A stretch of 64,000 nt of DNA. Origin: Xenophilus sp. AP218F (GTDB lineage Bacteria; Pseudomonadota; Gammaproteobacteria; Burkholderiales; Chromobacteriaceae). The first letter of the stretch is position 1. Each line of letters starts with the position of its first letter. Made by a program: the position numbers and the translations under genes. The stretch lies in assembly GCA_002213445.1 (NCBI GenBank), contig NJIE01000023.1, forward strand, positions 124,001 through 188,000, given 5' to 3'. The notes under the pieces were generated by a model. The model did no database searches. It had not been told where the DNA came from and worked only from the letters and a program-made list of their open reading frames with translations. Shown here one piece after another: positions 8,464 to 16,401 of the stretch.

Positions 8464-8975
8464 GCCGACGCCCTCCAGCCGGGATGCAAGCGCGCCATCG
8501 CCAGCACGTCGTGGTAAGCGCCGCGACGCAGCGCATAGGCGCGCAGCCTGGCCTCTTCGACAAAACCGAAGCGCCGGTACAGCGCCTGTCCGGCCAGATT
8601 GTCGGGAAACACGGTCAGCTCGATGCGGCGCAGGCCCAGCCAGTTGTCAGCCAGGTCCGTCATCGCCGCCATCAGCGCGCCGCCGACGCCGCGCCCCTGC
8701 CAGTCGTGCCGCACGCCGATGCCCAACTCGGCCGAGGCGGCCAGCCGCGGGCGCGGCGACGGAATCAGCGCCAGCACGCCGACCGGCTCGCCGCCGGGCG
8801 CCAGCGCCACCAGCTGGACAAAATCCGGGCCATGCTTGGCGAAGCTGTCCTTGCGCTGCTGCAAGGACGGGCAAGGCAGGCCCAGCATATTGGCGAAGGC
8901 GCGCTCGTCGCTGACGATGCGGTGGATGGCCTCGGCGTCGGCCGGCTCGCTGTGGCGTACGGTATAAGCGCTCAT
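8460..8975 (-). CDS. GNAT acetyltransferase, YhhY-like (second of a tandem trio)
   Basis: A 171-residue paralogue of its two neighbours: TVRHSEPADAEAIHRIVSD, LGLPCPSLQQRKD, the acetyl-CoA loop WQGRGVGGALMAAMTDLADNWLGLRRIELTVFPDN and the end GAYHDVLAMARLHPG. The ATG at 8975 overlaps the preceding stop, and its own stop overlaps the next start, both as ATGA. This makes a fully coupled three-gene block. Upstream in-frame codons are read-through of the first gene's antisense frame and are rejected. Confidence 0.85.
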   Translation of the reverse strand: MSAYTVRHSEPADAEAIHRIVSDERAFANMLGLPCPSLQQRKDSFAKHGPDFVQLVALAPGGEPVGVLALIPSPRPRLAASAELGIGVRHDWQGRGVGGALMAAMTDLADNWLGLRRIELTVFPDNLAGQALYRRFGFVEEARLRAYALRRGAYHDVLAMARLHPGWRASA

Positions 8976-9496
8976 GGCTGCGCTCTCCCCGGCCAGTTCA
9001 GCCGCGACATCGCCAGCACGTCTTCCAGCTTGCCGGCGCGCAATTGCTCCTGCCGCATCCGGCCTTCGTGCTCGAAGCCGAATTTTTCGTACAGGGCGAT
9101 GGCGCGCTGGTTGTCGTGCACCACTTTCAGCTCGACGCGGATCAGGCCCAGCCAGTTGTCGGCCAGATCGACAATCGCCGCCATCAACGCGGAACCGACG
9201 CCCTTGCCCTGCCACGCCTCATCCACCACCAGAAACAGGCTGGCGGCGTGGCGGGTGCGCGGCCGGTCGTTGCCGACCAGCCCGCCCCAGCCGACTACCT
9301 CGCCAGCCGGCGCGCAGGCCACCAGGTTGTGCACGGTGGCGGGCTGCTCGCGCAATTGCTTCTCGGTGACGGATAGCGGCTGGTACGGCAGCTGCAGGGT
9401 GTCGGGGTAAACGCCCGGCGCGGTCTTGATGCGATGCAGGGCGGCGGCGTCGGAAGGTTCGGCGGCGCGAATCAGGTAGGAACGAGCCTGGGACAT
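8972..9496 (-). CDS. GNAT acetyltransferase, YhhY-like (first of a tandem trio)
   Basis: A 174-residue acetyltransferase opening the operon. Motifs are LIRAAEPSDAAALHRIK, the PDTLQLPYQPL segment, the acetyl-CoA loop WQGKGVGSALMAAIVDLADNWLGLIRVELKVVHDN and IALYEKFGFEHEGRM. The ATG at 9496 has GGAG upstream; an ATG at 9556 lacks one. Two abutting palindromes lie 70-110 bases upstream. Compared with its paralogues it keeps TLQLPYQ, close to the TLQVPHP of E. coli YhhY, and may be the least diverged copy. Confidence 0.85.
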   Translation of the reverse strand: MSQARSYLIRAAEPSDAAALHRIKTAPGVYPDTLQLPYQPLSVTEKQLREQPATVHNLVACAPAGEVVGWGGLVGNDRPRTRHAASLFLVVDEAWQGKGVGSALMAAIVDLADNWLGLIRVELKVVHDNQRAIALYEKFGFEHEGRMRQEQLRAGKLEDVLAMSRLNWPGRAQP

Positions 9497-9566
9497 GATG
9501 GTCTCCGGAGTTGGTGGGCGCGGGCGGGATCGCCGCGAGGCCCGGCAGATCATCATGCCAAACGGC

Positions 9567-9585
9567 TATATTGCATTGCAATATA
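9567..9585. promoter_or_regulatory. Palindrome 1 upstream of the acetyltransferase operon
   Basis: TATATTGC-att-GCAATATA: perfect 8-base arms with a 3-base centre. It lies 71 bases upstream of the first acetyltransferase start, includes a TATATT -10-like hexamer on the minus strand and directly abuts palindrome 2. Size and symmetry fit a dimeric repressor operator (MarR or TetR type), but no adjacent regulator gene is present. Confidence 0.55.
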
Positions 9586-9604
9586 TTTTTGGCGCGGCCA
9601 AAAA
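9586..9604. promoter_or_regulatory. Palindrome 2 upstream of the acetyltransferase operon
   Basis: TTTTTGGC-gcg-GCCAAAAA: perfect 8-base arms with a 3-base centre, immediately next to palindrome 1 with no gap. Because of its A/T tails it could also act as a small terminator, but no gene ends beside it on either strand. Confidence 0.5.
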
Positions 9605-9749
9605 AACCAGCAAAGCGCCTGGTGCAAGACGCGCCGACGCAGGCAAGCTTTGTTGGTTGCCGTTAACGCCATCGCTTCCAGACCGCCGCGATGATGCGCG
9701 GCGACGGCTTTGACGCTATGCTGTCCGCTTGAATCGACAGGAGCTGACG

Positions 9750-10301
9750 ATGCTGATGCAAAGACAACAGGCCGGCCTGCTGGTGGTGGATATCCAGGAA
9801 AAACTGCTGCCGGCGGTATTCGACGCCGAAGGCCTGCTCGCCCGCGCCGGCTGGCTGCTGGGCGTGGCCCGCGACCACGCGCTGCCGGTGGTGTTTTCCG
9901 AACAGTACCCGCGCGGCCTGGGCGCCACGCTGCCCGCGCTGCGCGAGGCCGCGCCGCAAGGCAGGGTGGTGGAAAAACTGCACTTCTCCTGCGTGGCCGG
10001 CCAGTGCCTACCCGCCGACTTCCTGGCGCTGCCGCAAATCATCGTTTGCGGCATGGAGACTCACGTCTGCGTGCTGCAGACGGTGCTGGACCTGCTGGCG
10101 CTGGGCAAACAGGTGTTCGTGGCGGCGGACGCCGTCTCCAGCCGCAAGCCGCTGGACATGGAGCTGGGCCTGGAGCGGATGCGCGCCGCCGGCGCCGTCA
10201 TCGTCAGCCGCGAGATGGTGCTGTTCGAACTGTTGGAACAATCCGGCAGCGAACACTTCAAGACGATGAGCAAACGCTATCTGGTGGGCGAGCAACCCTG
10301 A
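9750..10301 (+). CDS. Isochorismatase-family cysteine hydrolase (YcaC-like)
   Basis: A 183-residue cytoplasmic alpha/beta hydrolase of the isochorismatase superfamily. The catalytic Asp is residue 14 in LLVVDIQEKL, a cis-peptide region lies at PQIIVCGMETHVC, and the nucleophile is Cys107. YcaC-like members hydrolyse small amides or act on unknown substrates. No siderophore genes are adjacent, so true isochorismatase activity is unlikely. The ATG at 9750 follows CAGGAG. A large inverted repeat lies just after the stop. Confidence 0.83.
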   Translation: MLMQRQQAGLLVVDIQEKLLPAVFDAEGLLARAGWLLGVARDHALPVVFSEQYPRGLGATLPALREAAPQGRVVEKLHFSCVAGQCLPADFLALPQIIVCGMETHVCVLQTVLDLLALGKQVFVAADAVSSRKPLDMELGLERMRAAGAVIVSREMVLFELLEQSGSEHFKTMSKRYLVGEQP

Positions 10302-10315
10302 CGCGAGCATGAAGC

Positions 10316-10358
10316 GGGGCCGGCCGAAAGCGCGCTGCGCGCCCATTCGGCCGGCCCC
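10316..10358. terminator. Large inverted repeat after the hydrolase gene
   Basis: GGGGCCGGCCGAA (10316-10328) pairs perfectly with 10346-10358 over a 17-base loop that itself contains GCGCGCTGCGCGC-like self-pairing. No T-tract follows, so termination would be weak or factor-dependent. Confidence 0.5.
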
Positions 10359-10677
10359 GTCCAACGGCGGCTTGGCCGCTCTCTTTCCCCTTTGAGACTG
10401 GCGCGCACGGCCTGCCGGCCCATTCACCAGAACACCCTGTTCGTTTAGCAAACGGCGTGCCAGCCTCCGACGCCCTCCGCGCCAGCCATCGGCGCGCCGG
10501 CAGCCGCTCCATGCGCCAATACGGTGCACCAGCCGTTTTCACGCGCCATTTTGCAGCCTCCAGCGCCGCCTTCACACTTTTTGAACAAATCGGCACGCAA
10601 CGACACTGGAACTGTCACGATTCGCCCTTATCCTATGCAGGCAAACGCAAAGAAAACAGATAACAAGGAAAATGACA
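10359..10677. other. Intergenic region without a recognisable gene
   Basis: About 320 bases between the inverted repeat and the DUF2322-like gene. No convincing ORF, tRNA or repeat was seen. The last 100 bases are less GC-rich and end in AACAAGGAA, the ribosome site of the next gene. They presumably hold its promoter, though no clean -35/-10 pair stands out. Confidence 0.5.
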
Positions 10678-11010
10678 ATGACCCAGACTTTCAAGGACAT
10701 CCTCGACACCCTGCCCGCCGCCGACGACATCCGCGCCATCGTGCTGCTCAGCCCGGAAGGCGAAGCCTTGGCGCGCATGGAAAACCAGCCGGGCACCGCC
10801 GGATCGGTGCGCGTCTACCACGCGCTGGTCAAGCGCCACGGCCATATCGACCGCAAGGCCGCGCGCGAGGGATTGGCGCTCTACGCCGAACACACCGCCG
10901 ACGCCCGCCTCAATCCGGGCAAGCATCCCAATATCGACCGGCTGCTGGCCATCGCCGAACAGAACGCCCCCGGCCTGCGCGCGCGCGTGGTGCTGCGCGC
11001 CGAATCCTGA
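10678..11010 (+). CDS. Small conserved protein, probable DUF2322 family
   Basis: A 110-residue soluble protein. The phrases ILLSPEGEALARMENQPGTAGSVRVYHAL (here IVLLSPEGEA), EGLALYAEHTADARLNPGKHPNIDRLL are recalled as typical of DUF2322, a betaproteobacterial family of unknown function. This assignment is from memory of the family. The ATG at 10678 has AAGGA 8 bases upstream; the ATG at 10672 is too close to the same site. It is convergent with rplI and shares a bidirectional terminator. Confidence 0.65.
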   Translation: MTQTFKDILDTLPAADDIRAIVLLSPEGEALARMENQPGTAGSVRVYHALVKRHGHIDRKAAREGLALYAEHTADARLNPGKHPNIDRLLAIAEQNAPGLRARVVLRAES

Positions 11011-11031
11011 GCCCGGCCCAACGCCAGACGT

Positions 11032-11060
11032 AAAAAAACCCGCTCGAGAGCGGGTTTTTT
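11032..11060. terminator. Bidirectional terminator between DUF2322-like gene and rplI
   Basis: A run of seven A, then CCCGCTC-ga-GAGCGGG (11039-11054), then six T. It is symmetrical and suits both converging transcripts. Confidence 0.9.
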
Positions 11061-11085
11061 CTGAAGCGGGCTTCCTGAAACAGGA

Positions 11086-11535
11086 TCAAGCCTCGCCGAC
11101 TACAACAACCTTGATCGGGGAAACCACGTCGTGGTGCAGGGCGATCTCGATGTCGTACTCGCCGATGGCCTTGAACGGGCCGTTCGGCAGACGAACTTCG
11201 TGACGCTTCACTTCCACGCCGAAAGCGGTAACCGCTTCAGCGACGTCGACGTTGGTCACCGAACCGAACAGACGACCGTCAACGCCGGCCTTCTGAGCGA
11301 TGGTGATGACAGCTTCAACCAGCTTCTCGGCGCGAACCTTGGCGTCGGCCAGGATAGCGGCTTGCTTGGCTTCCAGTTCGGCGCGACGAGCTTCGAACTC
11401 TTTCAGATTGGCTTCGGTAGCGCGCTTGGCCTTGCCTTGCGGGATCAGGAAGTTGCGGGCGAAGCCGTTCTTCACGTTTACCACATCACCCAGTTGACCC
11501 AGGTTGGCAACTTTTTCGAGCAGAATGATTTGCAT
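11086..11535 (-). CDS. rplI: 50S ribosomal protein L9
   Basis: 149 residues, the same length as E. coli L9. It begins [36 protein letters not shown], the strongly conserved L9 N-terminal domain that binds 23S rRNA, followed by the long connecting helix and the C-terminal domain. It is last in the rpsF-priB-rpsR-rplI operon. Confidence 0.99.
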   Translation of the reverse strand: MQIILLEKVANLGQLGDVVNVKNGFARNFLIPQGKAKRATEANLKEFEARRAELEAKQAAILADAKVRAEKLVEAVITIAQKAGVDGRLFGSVTNVDVAEAVTAFGVEVKRHEVRLPNGPFKAIGEYDIEIALHHDVVSPIKVVVVGEA

Positions 11536-11556
11536 CTTTTAAGTTCCTTTCCCGGT

Positions 11557-11784
11557 TTAGTGCTGATCGGTGTACGGCAGGAAAGCCAGGAAGCGAGCAC
11601 GCTTGATAGCGGTGGTCAGCTGACGCTGGTAGCGAGCCTTGGTACCGGTGATGCGAGCCGGGATGATTTTGCCGTTTTCGGCGATGAAGTCTTTCAGGAG
11701 ATCAACGGATTTGTAGTCGATTTCCTTGATGCCTTCTGCCGTGAAGCGGCAGAACTTCTTGCGCTTGAAGAGTTGACGAGCCAT
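11557..11784 (-). CDS. rpsR: 30S ribosomal protein S18
   Basis: 75 residues with the S18 hallmark [42 protein letters not shown] (split by the family's conserved turns). It binds S6 in the 30S platform. It lies 21 bases before rplI and 5 bases after priB in the operon. Confidence 0.99.
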   Translation of the reverse strand: MARQLFKRKKFCRFTAEGIKEIDYKSVDLLKDFIAENGKIIPARITGTKARYQRQLTTAIKRARFLAFLPYTDQH

Positions 11785-11789
11785 TTTGA

Positions 11790-12089
11790 CTAACCTTTTA
11801 CAAATTCAACAAATTCTATATTCAGCACCAACCGCGGATTTCTCAGACCACGCTGCGACAGGAAGCCGGTGACATTGACCGTTTTCCCCGCCAGCTTGCC
11901 GGAAAGTTTCCGGCCGTCTTCGCCGATCAGAATGGCCTGGATTTCACAAGCCACATCACGTTCGAAGCCGGAGGCTGTTTGCCGGGACTGATGCCTGAGC
12001 CACATTTCCACAACCGGCAAGCCGGCAGGCGTGTATCTCAGCGCTTCTTCCCGTTCGACCGTGGCGGTTAATGCTAGACGGTTCTGCAA
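11790..12089 (-). CDS. priB: Primosomal replication protein N (PriB)
   Basis: 99 residues with an OB-fold. It begins [26 protein letters not shown], with [22 protein letters not shown] at the end. PriB derives from SSB and helps PriA load the replisome at stalled forks. Position between rpsF and rpsR is classic for beta- and gammaproteobacteria and confirms the call. Confidence 0.95.
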   Translation of the reverse strand: MQNRLALTATVEREEALRYTPAGLPVVEMWLRHQSRQTASGFERDVACEIQAILIGEDGRKLSGKLAGKTVNVTGFLSQRGLRNPRLVLNIEFVEFVKG

Positions 12090-12107
12090 GTCCGAAACGC
12101 CTGCCGA

Positions 12108-12482
12108 TTAGGCAGAAACTTCGGCCTCGGCTGCCGGCTGGGCGTCCAGCAGGTTTTTAGCCTTTTCGTCCTTCATCATCGGGGACGCTTCGCTGATCGC
12201 GCGGTCCATCTTGATGGTGAGGTGACGCAGAACGGCGTCGTTGAACTTGAAGGCGTGCTCGATCTCGGCCAGGGTTTCCGACTGGCACTCAACGTTCATC
12301 AGAACGTAGTGAGCTTTGTGCAGCTTCTGGATCGGGTAAGCCAGTTGACGACGGCCCCAGTCTTCCAGACGATGGATCTTGCCTTCAGCGGCCAGAACCA
12401 TACCCTTGTAGCGTTCGATCATGGCCGGGACCTGTTCGGACTGGTCCGGGTGCACGATGAACACGATTTCGTAATGGCGCAT
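12108..12482 (-). CDS. rpsF: 30S ribosomal protein S6
   Basis: 124 residues opening [25 protein letters not shown], diagnostic for S6. The C-terminus has an acidic tail ([13 protein letters not shown]). It is the first gene of the operon, with AAGGAG 6 bases upstream and a sigma-70 promoter at 12552-12580. Confidence 0.99.
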   Translation of the reverse strand: MRHYEIVFIVHPDQSEQVPAMIERYKGMVLAAEGKIHRLEDWGRRQLAYPIQKLHKAHYVLMNVECQSETLAEIEHAFKFNDAVLRHLTIKMDRAISEASPMMKDEKAKNLLDAQPAAEAEVSA

Positions 12483-12551
12483 GTGAACTCCTTTTGGCTA
12501 TTCGTAGCCTTCCGCCATGCGATTGCGAAAGGCAAGGTAGTAAACCGCAGC

Positions 12552-12580
12552 ATTCTACGCACATTGCCGCGGCTAGGCAA
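12552..12580 (-). promoter_or_regulatory. Sigma-70 promoter of the rpsF operon
   Basis: On the minus strand TTGCCT (12580-12575) is separated by exactly 17 bases from TAGAAT (12557-12552). The predicted start lies about 60 bases before rpsF. Confidence 0.7.
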
Positions 12581-12638
12581 ACTTTAAACCATTGTTTTGG
12601 CGGACCCGGGCGCGTCCTGGCCTTTGAACGAGGCGGAT

Positions 12639-12950
12639 TTACAACTTCTTGCTGCGCTTGATGTCGGTGACCACGCCATTTTGCAGAGTCACGGTCGTGG
12701 TGTACGGCACGTCGCCGCCGGCCTGCCAGGTCAGGGTGCGCACGGTATTGACCGTGACCGCGCCATTGCCGTTCGCGCTGCGCGTCTGCGCGCCGTCGCT
12801 GCTGAAATCCGGCGCGCCGGCCTTGGCCAGCACCTCGGTCTCCTGCATGCCCTTGTGCAGGCGAATGAACACTTCGAACGGAACGGGGGCGGCCTGCGCC
12901 GCGCCGGCCAGCAAACAGGCGGCCGCCAGCCAGGGTTGCATCTTTCTCAT
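12639..12950 (-). CDS. Small exported protein, BamE/DUF2845-like fold
   Basis: 103 residues. A signal peptide (MRKMQPWLAAACLLAGAAQA) is followed by an 83-residue domain with LHKGMQETEVLAKAGAPDF, a tryptophan strand and TTVTLQNGVVTDIKRSKKL, the pattern of small periplasmic BamE/DUF2845-type proteins. There is no lipobox Cys. It starts three bases after the csoR stop, so it is co-transcribed with the copper sensor and may have a periplasmic copper-stress role. That role is inferred only from context. Confidence 0.7.
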   Translation of the reverse strand: MRKMQPWLAAACLLAGAAQAAPVPFEVFIRLHKGMQETEVLAKAGAPDFSSDGAQTRSANGNGAVTVNTVRTLTWQAGGDVPYTTTVTLQNGVVTDIKRSKKL

Positions 12951-12953
12951 CTT

Positions 12954-13271
12954 TCAACGCACCTTTTTCACGATATCGATCAGTTCGGCCACCATGCCGG
13001 TGGCGTCTCCCTGCTGCAGGGCATGGCCGACGCAGCCTTTCATGTGGTTTTCCAGCAATTGCATCGCCACCGCGTCCAGAGCCGACTTCGCCGCCGCCAC
13101 CTGGGTCAGCACGTCAACGCAATAGCGGTCGGACTCGATCATGCCGCTGATGCCGCGGACCTGGCCTTCAATGCGCGCCAGACGCTTGACAAGCGCGGCC
13201 TTGCCCGGCTGCACCACCGTTTTTTCGCTGGCGGCGTGGCAGCATTCGGCGGAGGCTGGAATCTCGCTCAT
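12954..13271 (-). CDS. csoR: Copper-sensing repressor, CsoR family
   Basis: 105 residues, all-helical CsoR/FrmR repressor. The Cu(I) ligand set is intact: Cys51 (SDRYCVDVL), His76 and Cys80 (ENHMKGC), with the same 25- and 4-residue spacing as M. tuberculosis CsoR C36/H61/C65. An unusual N-terminal extension carries Cys10-Cys11-His12, a possible extra metal site. ATACCC-N5-GGGTAT operators precede the oxidase gene 1.6 kb away and copA 20 kb away. The gene lies 95 bases after the oxidase stop, probably in one operon. Confidence 0.9.
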   Translation of the reverse strand: MSEIPASAECCHAASEKTVVQPGKAALVKRLARIEGQVRGISGMIESDRYCVDVLTQVAAAKSALDAVAMQLLENHMKGCVGHALQQGDATGMVAELIDIVKKVR

Positions 13272-13366
13272 GGCATTCCTTATCGAAACAATGGGGCGGG
13301 CCGGCCATTGTCGCGCATTTGCGCGGCTTTACCAATCGCCTCCCGCCCGAGAATCCGGCAACCGCG

Positions 13367-14860
13367 TCAGGCCCTGACGTCCAGCATGCCCATCATGCCG
13401 GCGTCTTCATGCTCCAGAATGTGGCAGTGGAACATGCGCAAGCCGGGCAGATCCTGACGGAAGCGCAGCTTGACCTTGCCGCCGGGCGGCACGTTGACCA
13501 CATCGCGCCAGGCAAGATACGGCTCCGCGCGCCAGACGCCGCCGTCAAGGCGCGATACCACCTGGAACTGGGTGCCGTGGATATGGAAGGGGTGGTCCAT
13601 ATCGGCCTGGTTGTCGATCTCCCACTCCTCCACCTCGCCCGCCTTGCCGACAAAGTCGACGCGCTCCATATCGAAGGTCTTGCCGTTGATCAGGAACATC
13701 GCCGTCGGATTGGCCATGTCTTCGCTGAACGCCACCCGCCGCGAAACCGCGGCCGCCGGCAAGGGAGCGATGTCGCGCAGCGTCTCCGGCAAAGGGGCGG
13801 CAGACGTCGCCGCACCGCGCGCCACCTCCATCAGATCGATGGCTTCAGTCTGCTCCGGCCCCATCATCTTGCCGCGGGCGTAAGGCAGGGCCAGCAGCCG
13901 GGAGGGCTGGCCGGCGCGGAAGCGGCCGGTCACCACCAGTTCGGCGCGCTCGCCCGGCGCCAGCAGCAGCTCGCGCACCGGCCGCGGCGCGGCCAGCAAG
14001 CCGCCGTCGCTGCCCACCAGCAGCGCGTCGTGCGCCGGCAGGGCCAGCTTCAACACTCGCGCGCTGGTGACGTTCCAGATCCGCCAGCGCTGACGCTCGC
14101 CCTCGCCCAATACCAGCCGCGGCCGCCAGGCGCGGTTGACCAGAACGAACTGCCCTTCTCGGCCATCCATGCGGTCGGCGTCGTCGTTGGCCGCCACCCG
14201 GCCCTGCGCGTCGAGCTTGAGATCGGACAGCGCCAGCCATTGCTCGGGCAGATGAGAAAGCGGGTCTTGCCGGCTTTTCACCACGAACATCCCGGCCAGC
14301 CCCATATACACCTGTTCGGCGGTATGGCCGTGCGGATGCGGGTGATACCAGTAACTCCCGGCAGAGCCGGCCGGCAGGACAAAACGGTATTCGCGCTCCT
14401 CGCCCGGCCGCACCGGGTTGTGCGGGTTGCCGTCCTGGTCGGCGGGAATGGGCAAACCGTGCCAGTGCACGGTGGTGGCTTGCGGCAAACGGTTGATGAA
14501 GCGGATGCGCACTTCTTCGCCCTCGAAAACCTCGATCGCCGGGCCGGGCAGCTGGCCGTTGTAGGCCCAGAACGCCGTCGCCGGCTTGCCGGGGAGCAGC
14601 GGCAGGCGCGCCTCGCCGGCAATCAGCTCGCCGTCAAAACCGCCGGAGCGGGCCTGATTGGCCAGCCGCGGCAAACCCGGCAACGGCAAGCCTGCGGGCA
14701 GGCCGAAATCGGCGGCGGCTGGCAGCCCCTCCCTCGCCGCAGCGCTTCCCATGGCCGCATGCCCCATCGCCGCATGGCCGGCATCGGCCCGGGCGGGACG
14801 CGTCAACAAGGGGCCGAGGGCCAGGGCGGCCCCCAAACTGAGAAAACGACGACGTTGCAT
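13367..14860 (-). CDS. Periplasmic multicopper oxidase (CueO/CopA-like, Tat-exported)
   Basis: 497 residues. A twin-arginine signal (MQRRRFLSLGAALALGPL) is followed by a Met/His-rich linker (HAAMGHAAMG) and three cupredoxin domains. The four copper motifs are present: HWHGLPIP, WYHPHPHG, HPFHIHGTQFQV and HCHILEHEDAGMMG. The family oxidises Cu(I) to less toxic Cu(II) in the periplasm. The ATG at 14860 follows GGGAG; an earlier in-frame ATG lies by the operator. A CsoR-type operator sits 25-41 bases upstream. The gene is about 95 bases upstream of csoR. Confidence 0.93.
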   Translation of the reverse strand: MQRRRFLSLGAALALGPLLTRPARADAGHAAMGHAAMGSAAAREGLPAAADFGLPAGLPLPGLPRLANQARSGGFDGELIAGEARLPLLPGKPATAFWAYNGQLPGPAIEVFEGEEVRIRFINRLPQATTVHWHGLPIPADQDGNPHNPVRPGEEREYRFVLPAGSAGSYWYHPHPHGHTAEQVYMGLAGMFVVKSRQDPLSHLPEQWLALSDLKLDAQGRVAANDDADRMDGREGQFVLVNRAWRPRLVLGEGERQRWRIWNVTSARVLKLALPAHDALLVGSDGGLLAAPRPVRELLLAPGERAELVVTGRFRAGQPSRLLALPYARGKMMGPEQTEAIDLMEVARGAATSAAPLPETLRDIAPLPAAAVSRRVAFSEDMANPTAMFLINGKTFDMERVDFVGKAGEVEEWEIDNQADMDHPFHIHGTQFQVVSRLDGGVWRAEPYLAWRDVVNVPPGGKVKLRFRQDLPGLRMFHCHILEHEDAGMMGMLDVRA

Positions 14861-14884
14861 GGCAAGCTCCCGGTTGATTTGAAG

Positions 14885-14901
14885 ATACCCCAATAGGGTA
14901 T
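14885..14901. promoter_or_regulatory. CsoR-type operator of the oxidase-csoR operon
   Basis: ATACCC-caata-GGGTAT is a perfect 6-base inverted repeat with a 5-base centre. It matches the TACCC/GGGTA core of known CsoR operators (e.g. B. subtilis copZA). On the minus strand its last half-site overlaps TATCTT, a possible -10. The copA promoter has the same arrangement. Confidence 0.8.
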
Positions 14902-14958
14902 ATGAAATCTAGAGCGTCGCGCGGCCGCGCAGGTTCCCCGTCCGCCAGCCGCGGGCAT

Positions 14959-14990
14959 AAAAAAAACCACCGCAGCGCGCTGCGGTGGTT
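14959..14990 (-). terminator. Terminator of glyA
   Basis: A 26-base perfect palindrome (14965-14990, arms AACCACCGCAGCG and complement) with a run of A on its left. On the minus strand this is a hairpin followed by a U-tract. Confidence 0.9.
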
Positions 14991-15011
14991 TGGGAGAGGC
15001 GCCGGGACGGC

Positions 15012-16259
15012 TTACTTGGCGTAAACCGGGAAGCGGCGGCACAGGGCGGCCACTTGCTCGGCCACGCGCGCCAGCACGGCTTCGTCCTCCGGATTTTCCA
15101 GCACGTCGGCGACCAGATTGGCGACCTGGCGGGCTTCCTCTTCCTTGAAGCCGCGAGTGGTGATGGCCGGCGAGCCGATGCGGATGCCGGAAGTCACGAA
15201 CGGGCTTTCCGGGTCGTTCGGAATCGAGTTCTTGTTGACGGTGATGCAGGCCTTGCCCAGCGCCGCGTCGGCGGCCTTGCCGGTAAGGCCCTTGGCGCGC
15301 AGGTCAACCAGGAACACGTGGCTTTCGGTGCGGCCGGATACGATGCGCAGGCCGCGCTCGATCAGCGTGCGCGCCATCGCGTCGGCGTTCTTCAGCACCT
15401 GTTGCTGGTATGCCTTGAATTCCGGCTGCAGCGCTTCCTTGAAAGCCACGGCCTTGGCGGCGATCACATGCTCCAGCGGGCCGCCTTGCAGCGTCGGGAA
15501 CACGTTGCTGTTGATGCTCTTTTCGAACTCGGCGCGAGCCAGGATGATGCCGCCGCGCGGGCCGCGCAGGGTCTTGTGCGTGGTGGAGGTCACGAAGTCG
15601 GCGTGCGGCACCGGGTTCGGGTACACCCCGGCGGCGATCAGGCCGGCGTAGTGCGCCATGTCCACCATGAAGTAAGCGCCGCATTTCTTGGCGATCTGGC
15701 CCATGCGCTCGAAATCGAAGCGCAGCGAGAAAGCCGACGCGCCGCCGATGATCAGCTTGGGCTTGGTTTCCATCGCTACGCGCTCCATGTCGTCGTAGTC
15801 GATTTCCTCGTTCTCGTTCAGGCCGTAGGCGACGATGTTGAACATCTTGCCGGACAGGTTGGCCGGGGAGCCGTGGGTCAGGTGGCCGCCGTGGCCCAGG
15901 TTCATGCCCATGACGGTGTCGCCCGGCTTCAGGATCGAGAAGTACACCGCCTGGTTGGCTTGCGAGCCGGAGTGCGGCTGCACGTTGGCGTATTCCGCGC
16001 CGAACAGCTCTTTGACGCGATCGATGGCCAGCTGCTCGACGATGTCGACGTGCTCGCAACCGCCGTAGAAACGCTTGCCGGGGTAACCTTCGGCGTACTT
16101 GTTGGTCAACTGGGAGCCCTGGGCTTCCATGACGGCCGGGCTGGTATAGTTTTCCGAGGCGATCAGTTCAATGTGATCTTCCTGGCGCTGGCACTCGGCC
16201 GCAATCGCAGCGGCGAGTTCGGGGTCGAATTTGGCAATCGTCTGGTCGGCGGCGAACAT
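15012..16259 (-). CDS. glyA: Serine hydroxymethyltransferase
   Basis: 415 residues. A PLP enzyme interconverting serine and glycine with tetrahydrofolate, the main source of one-carbon units. It begins [19 protein letters not shown], and the PLP lysine lies in [35 protein letters not shown] and [14 protein letters not shown] are typical. A TAGAAT -10-like element lies about 35 bases upstream. It is monocistronic with a strong terminator. Confidence 0.98.
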   Translation of the reverse strand: MFAADQTIAKFDPELAAAIAAECQRQEDHIELIASENYTSPAVMEAQGSQLTNKYAEGYPGKRFYGGCEHVDIVEQLAIDRVKELFGAEYANVQPHSGSQANQAVYFSILKPGDTVMGMNLGHGGHLTHGSPANLSGKMFNIVAYGLNENEEIDYDDMERVAMETKPKLIIGGASAFSLRFDFERMGQIAKKCGAYFMVDMAHYAGLIAAGVYPNPVPHADFVTSTTHKTLRGPRGGIILARAEFEKSINSNVFPTLQGGPLEHVIAAKAVAFKEALQPEFKAYQQQVLKNADAMARTLIERGLRIVSGRTESHVFLVDLRAKGLTGKAADAALGKACITVNKNSIPNDPESPFVTSGIRIGSPAITTRGFKEEEARQVANLVADVLENPEDEAVLARVAEQVAALCRRFPVYAK

Positions 16260-16401
16260 CTCTGGACATCCATCAAGGGGTTAACGATCAGGCCATTCTA
16301 CACGAAATGCCGAAAGAAGCATTTTGACGTCAAACGGCCTGCGCGGCAGGCACTTTCTGCCCGAAAGCGCCCCTGAAGAGCGGGGCGTTCGCATCCATCG
16401 G

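Noticed and set aside
9729-9749. TTG start for the isochorismatase-family gene
   Set aside because: The ATG at 9750 has CAGGAG at good spacing; the upstream TTG has none.
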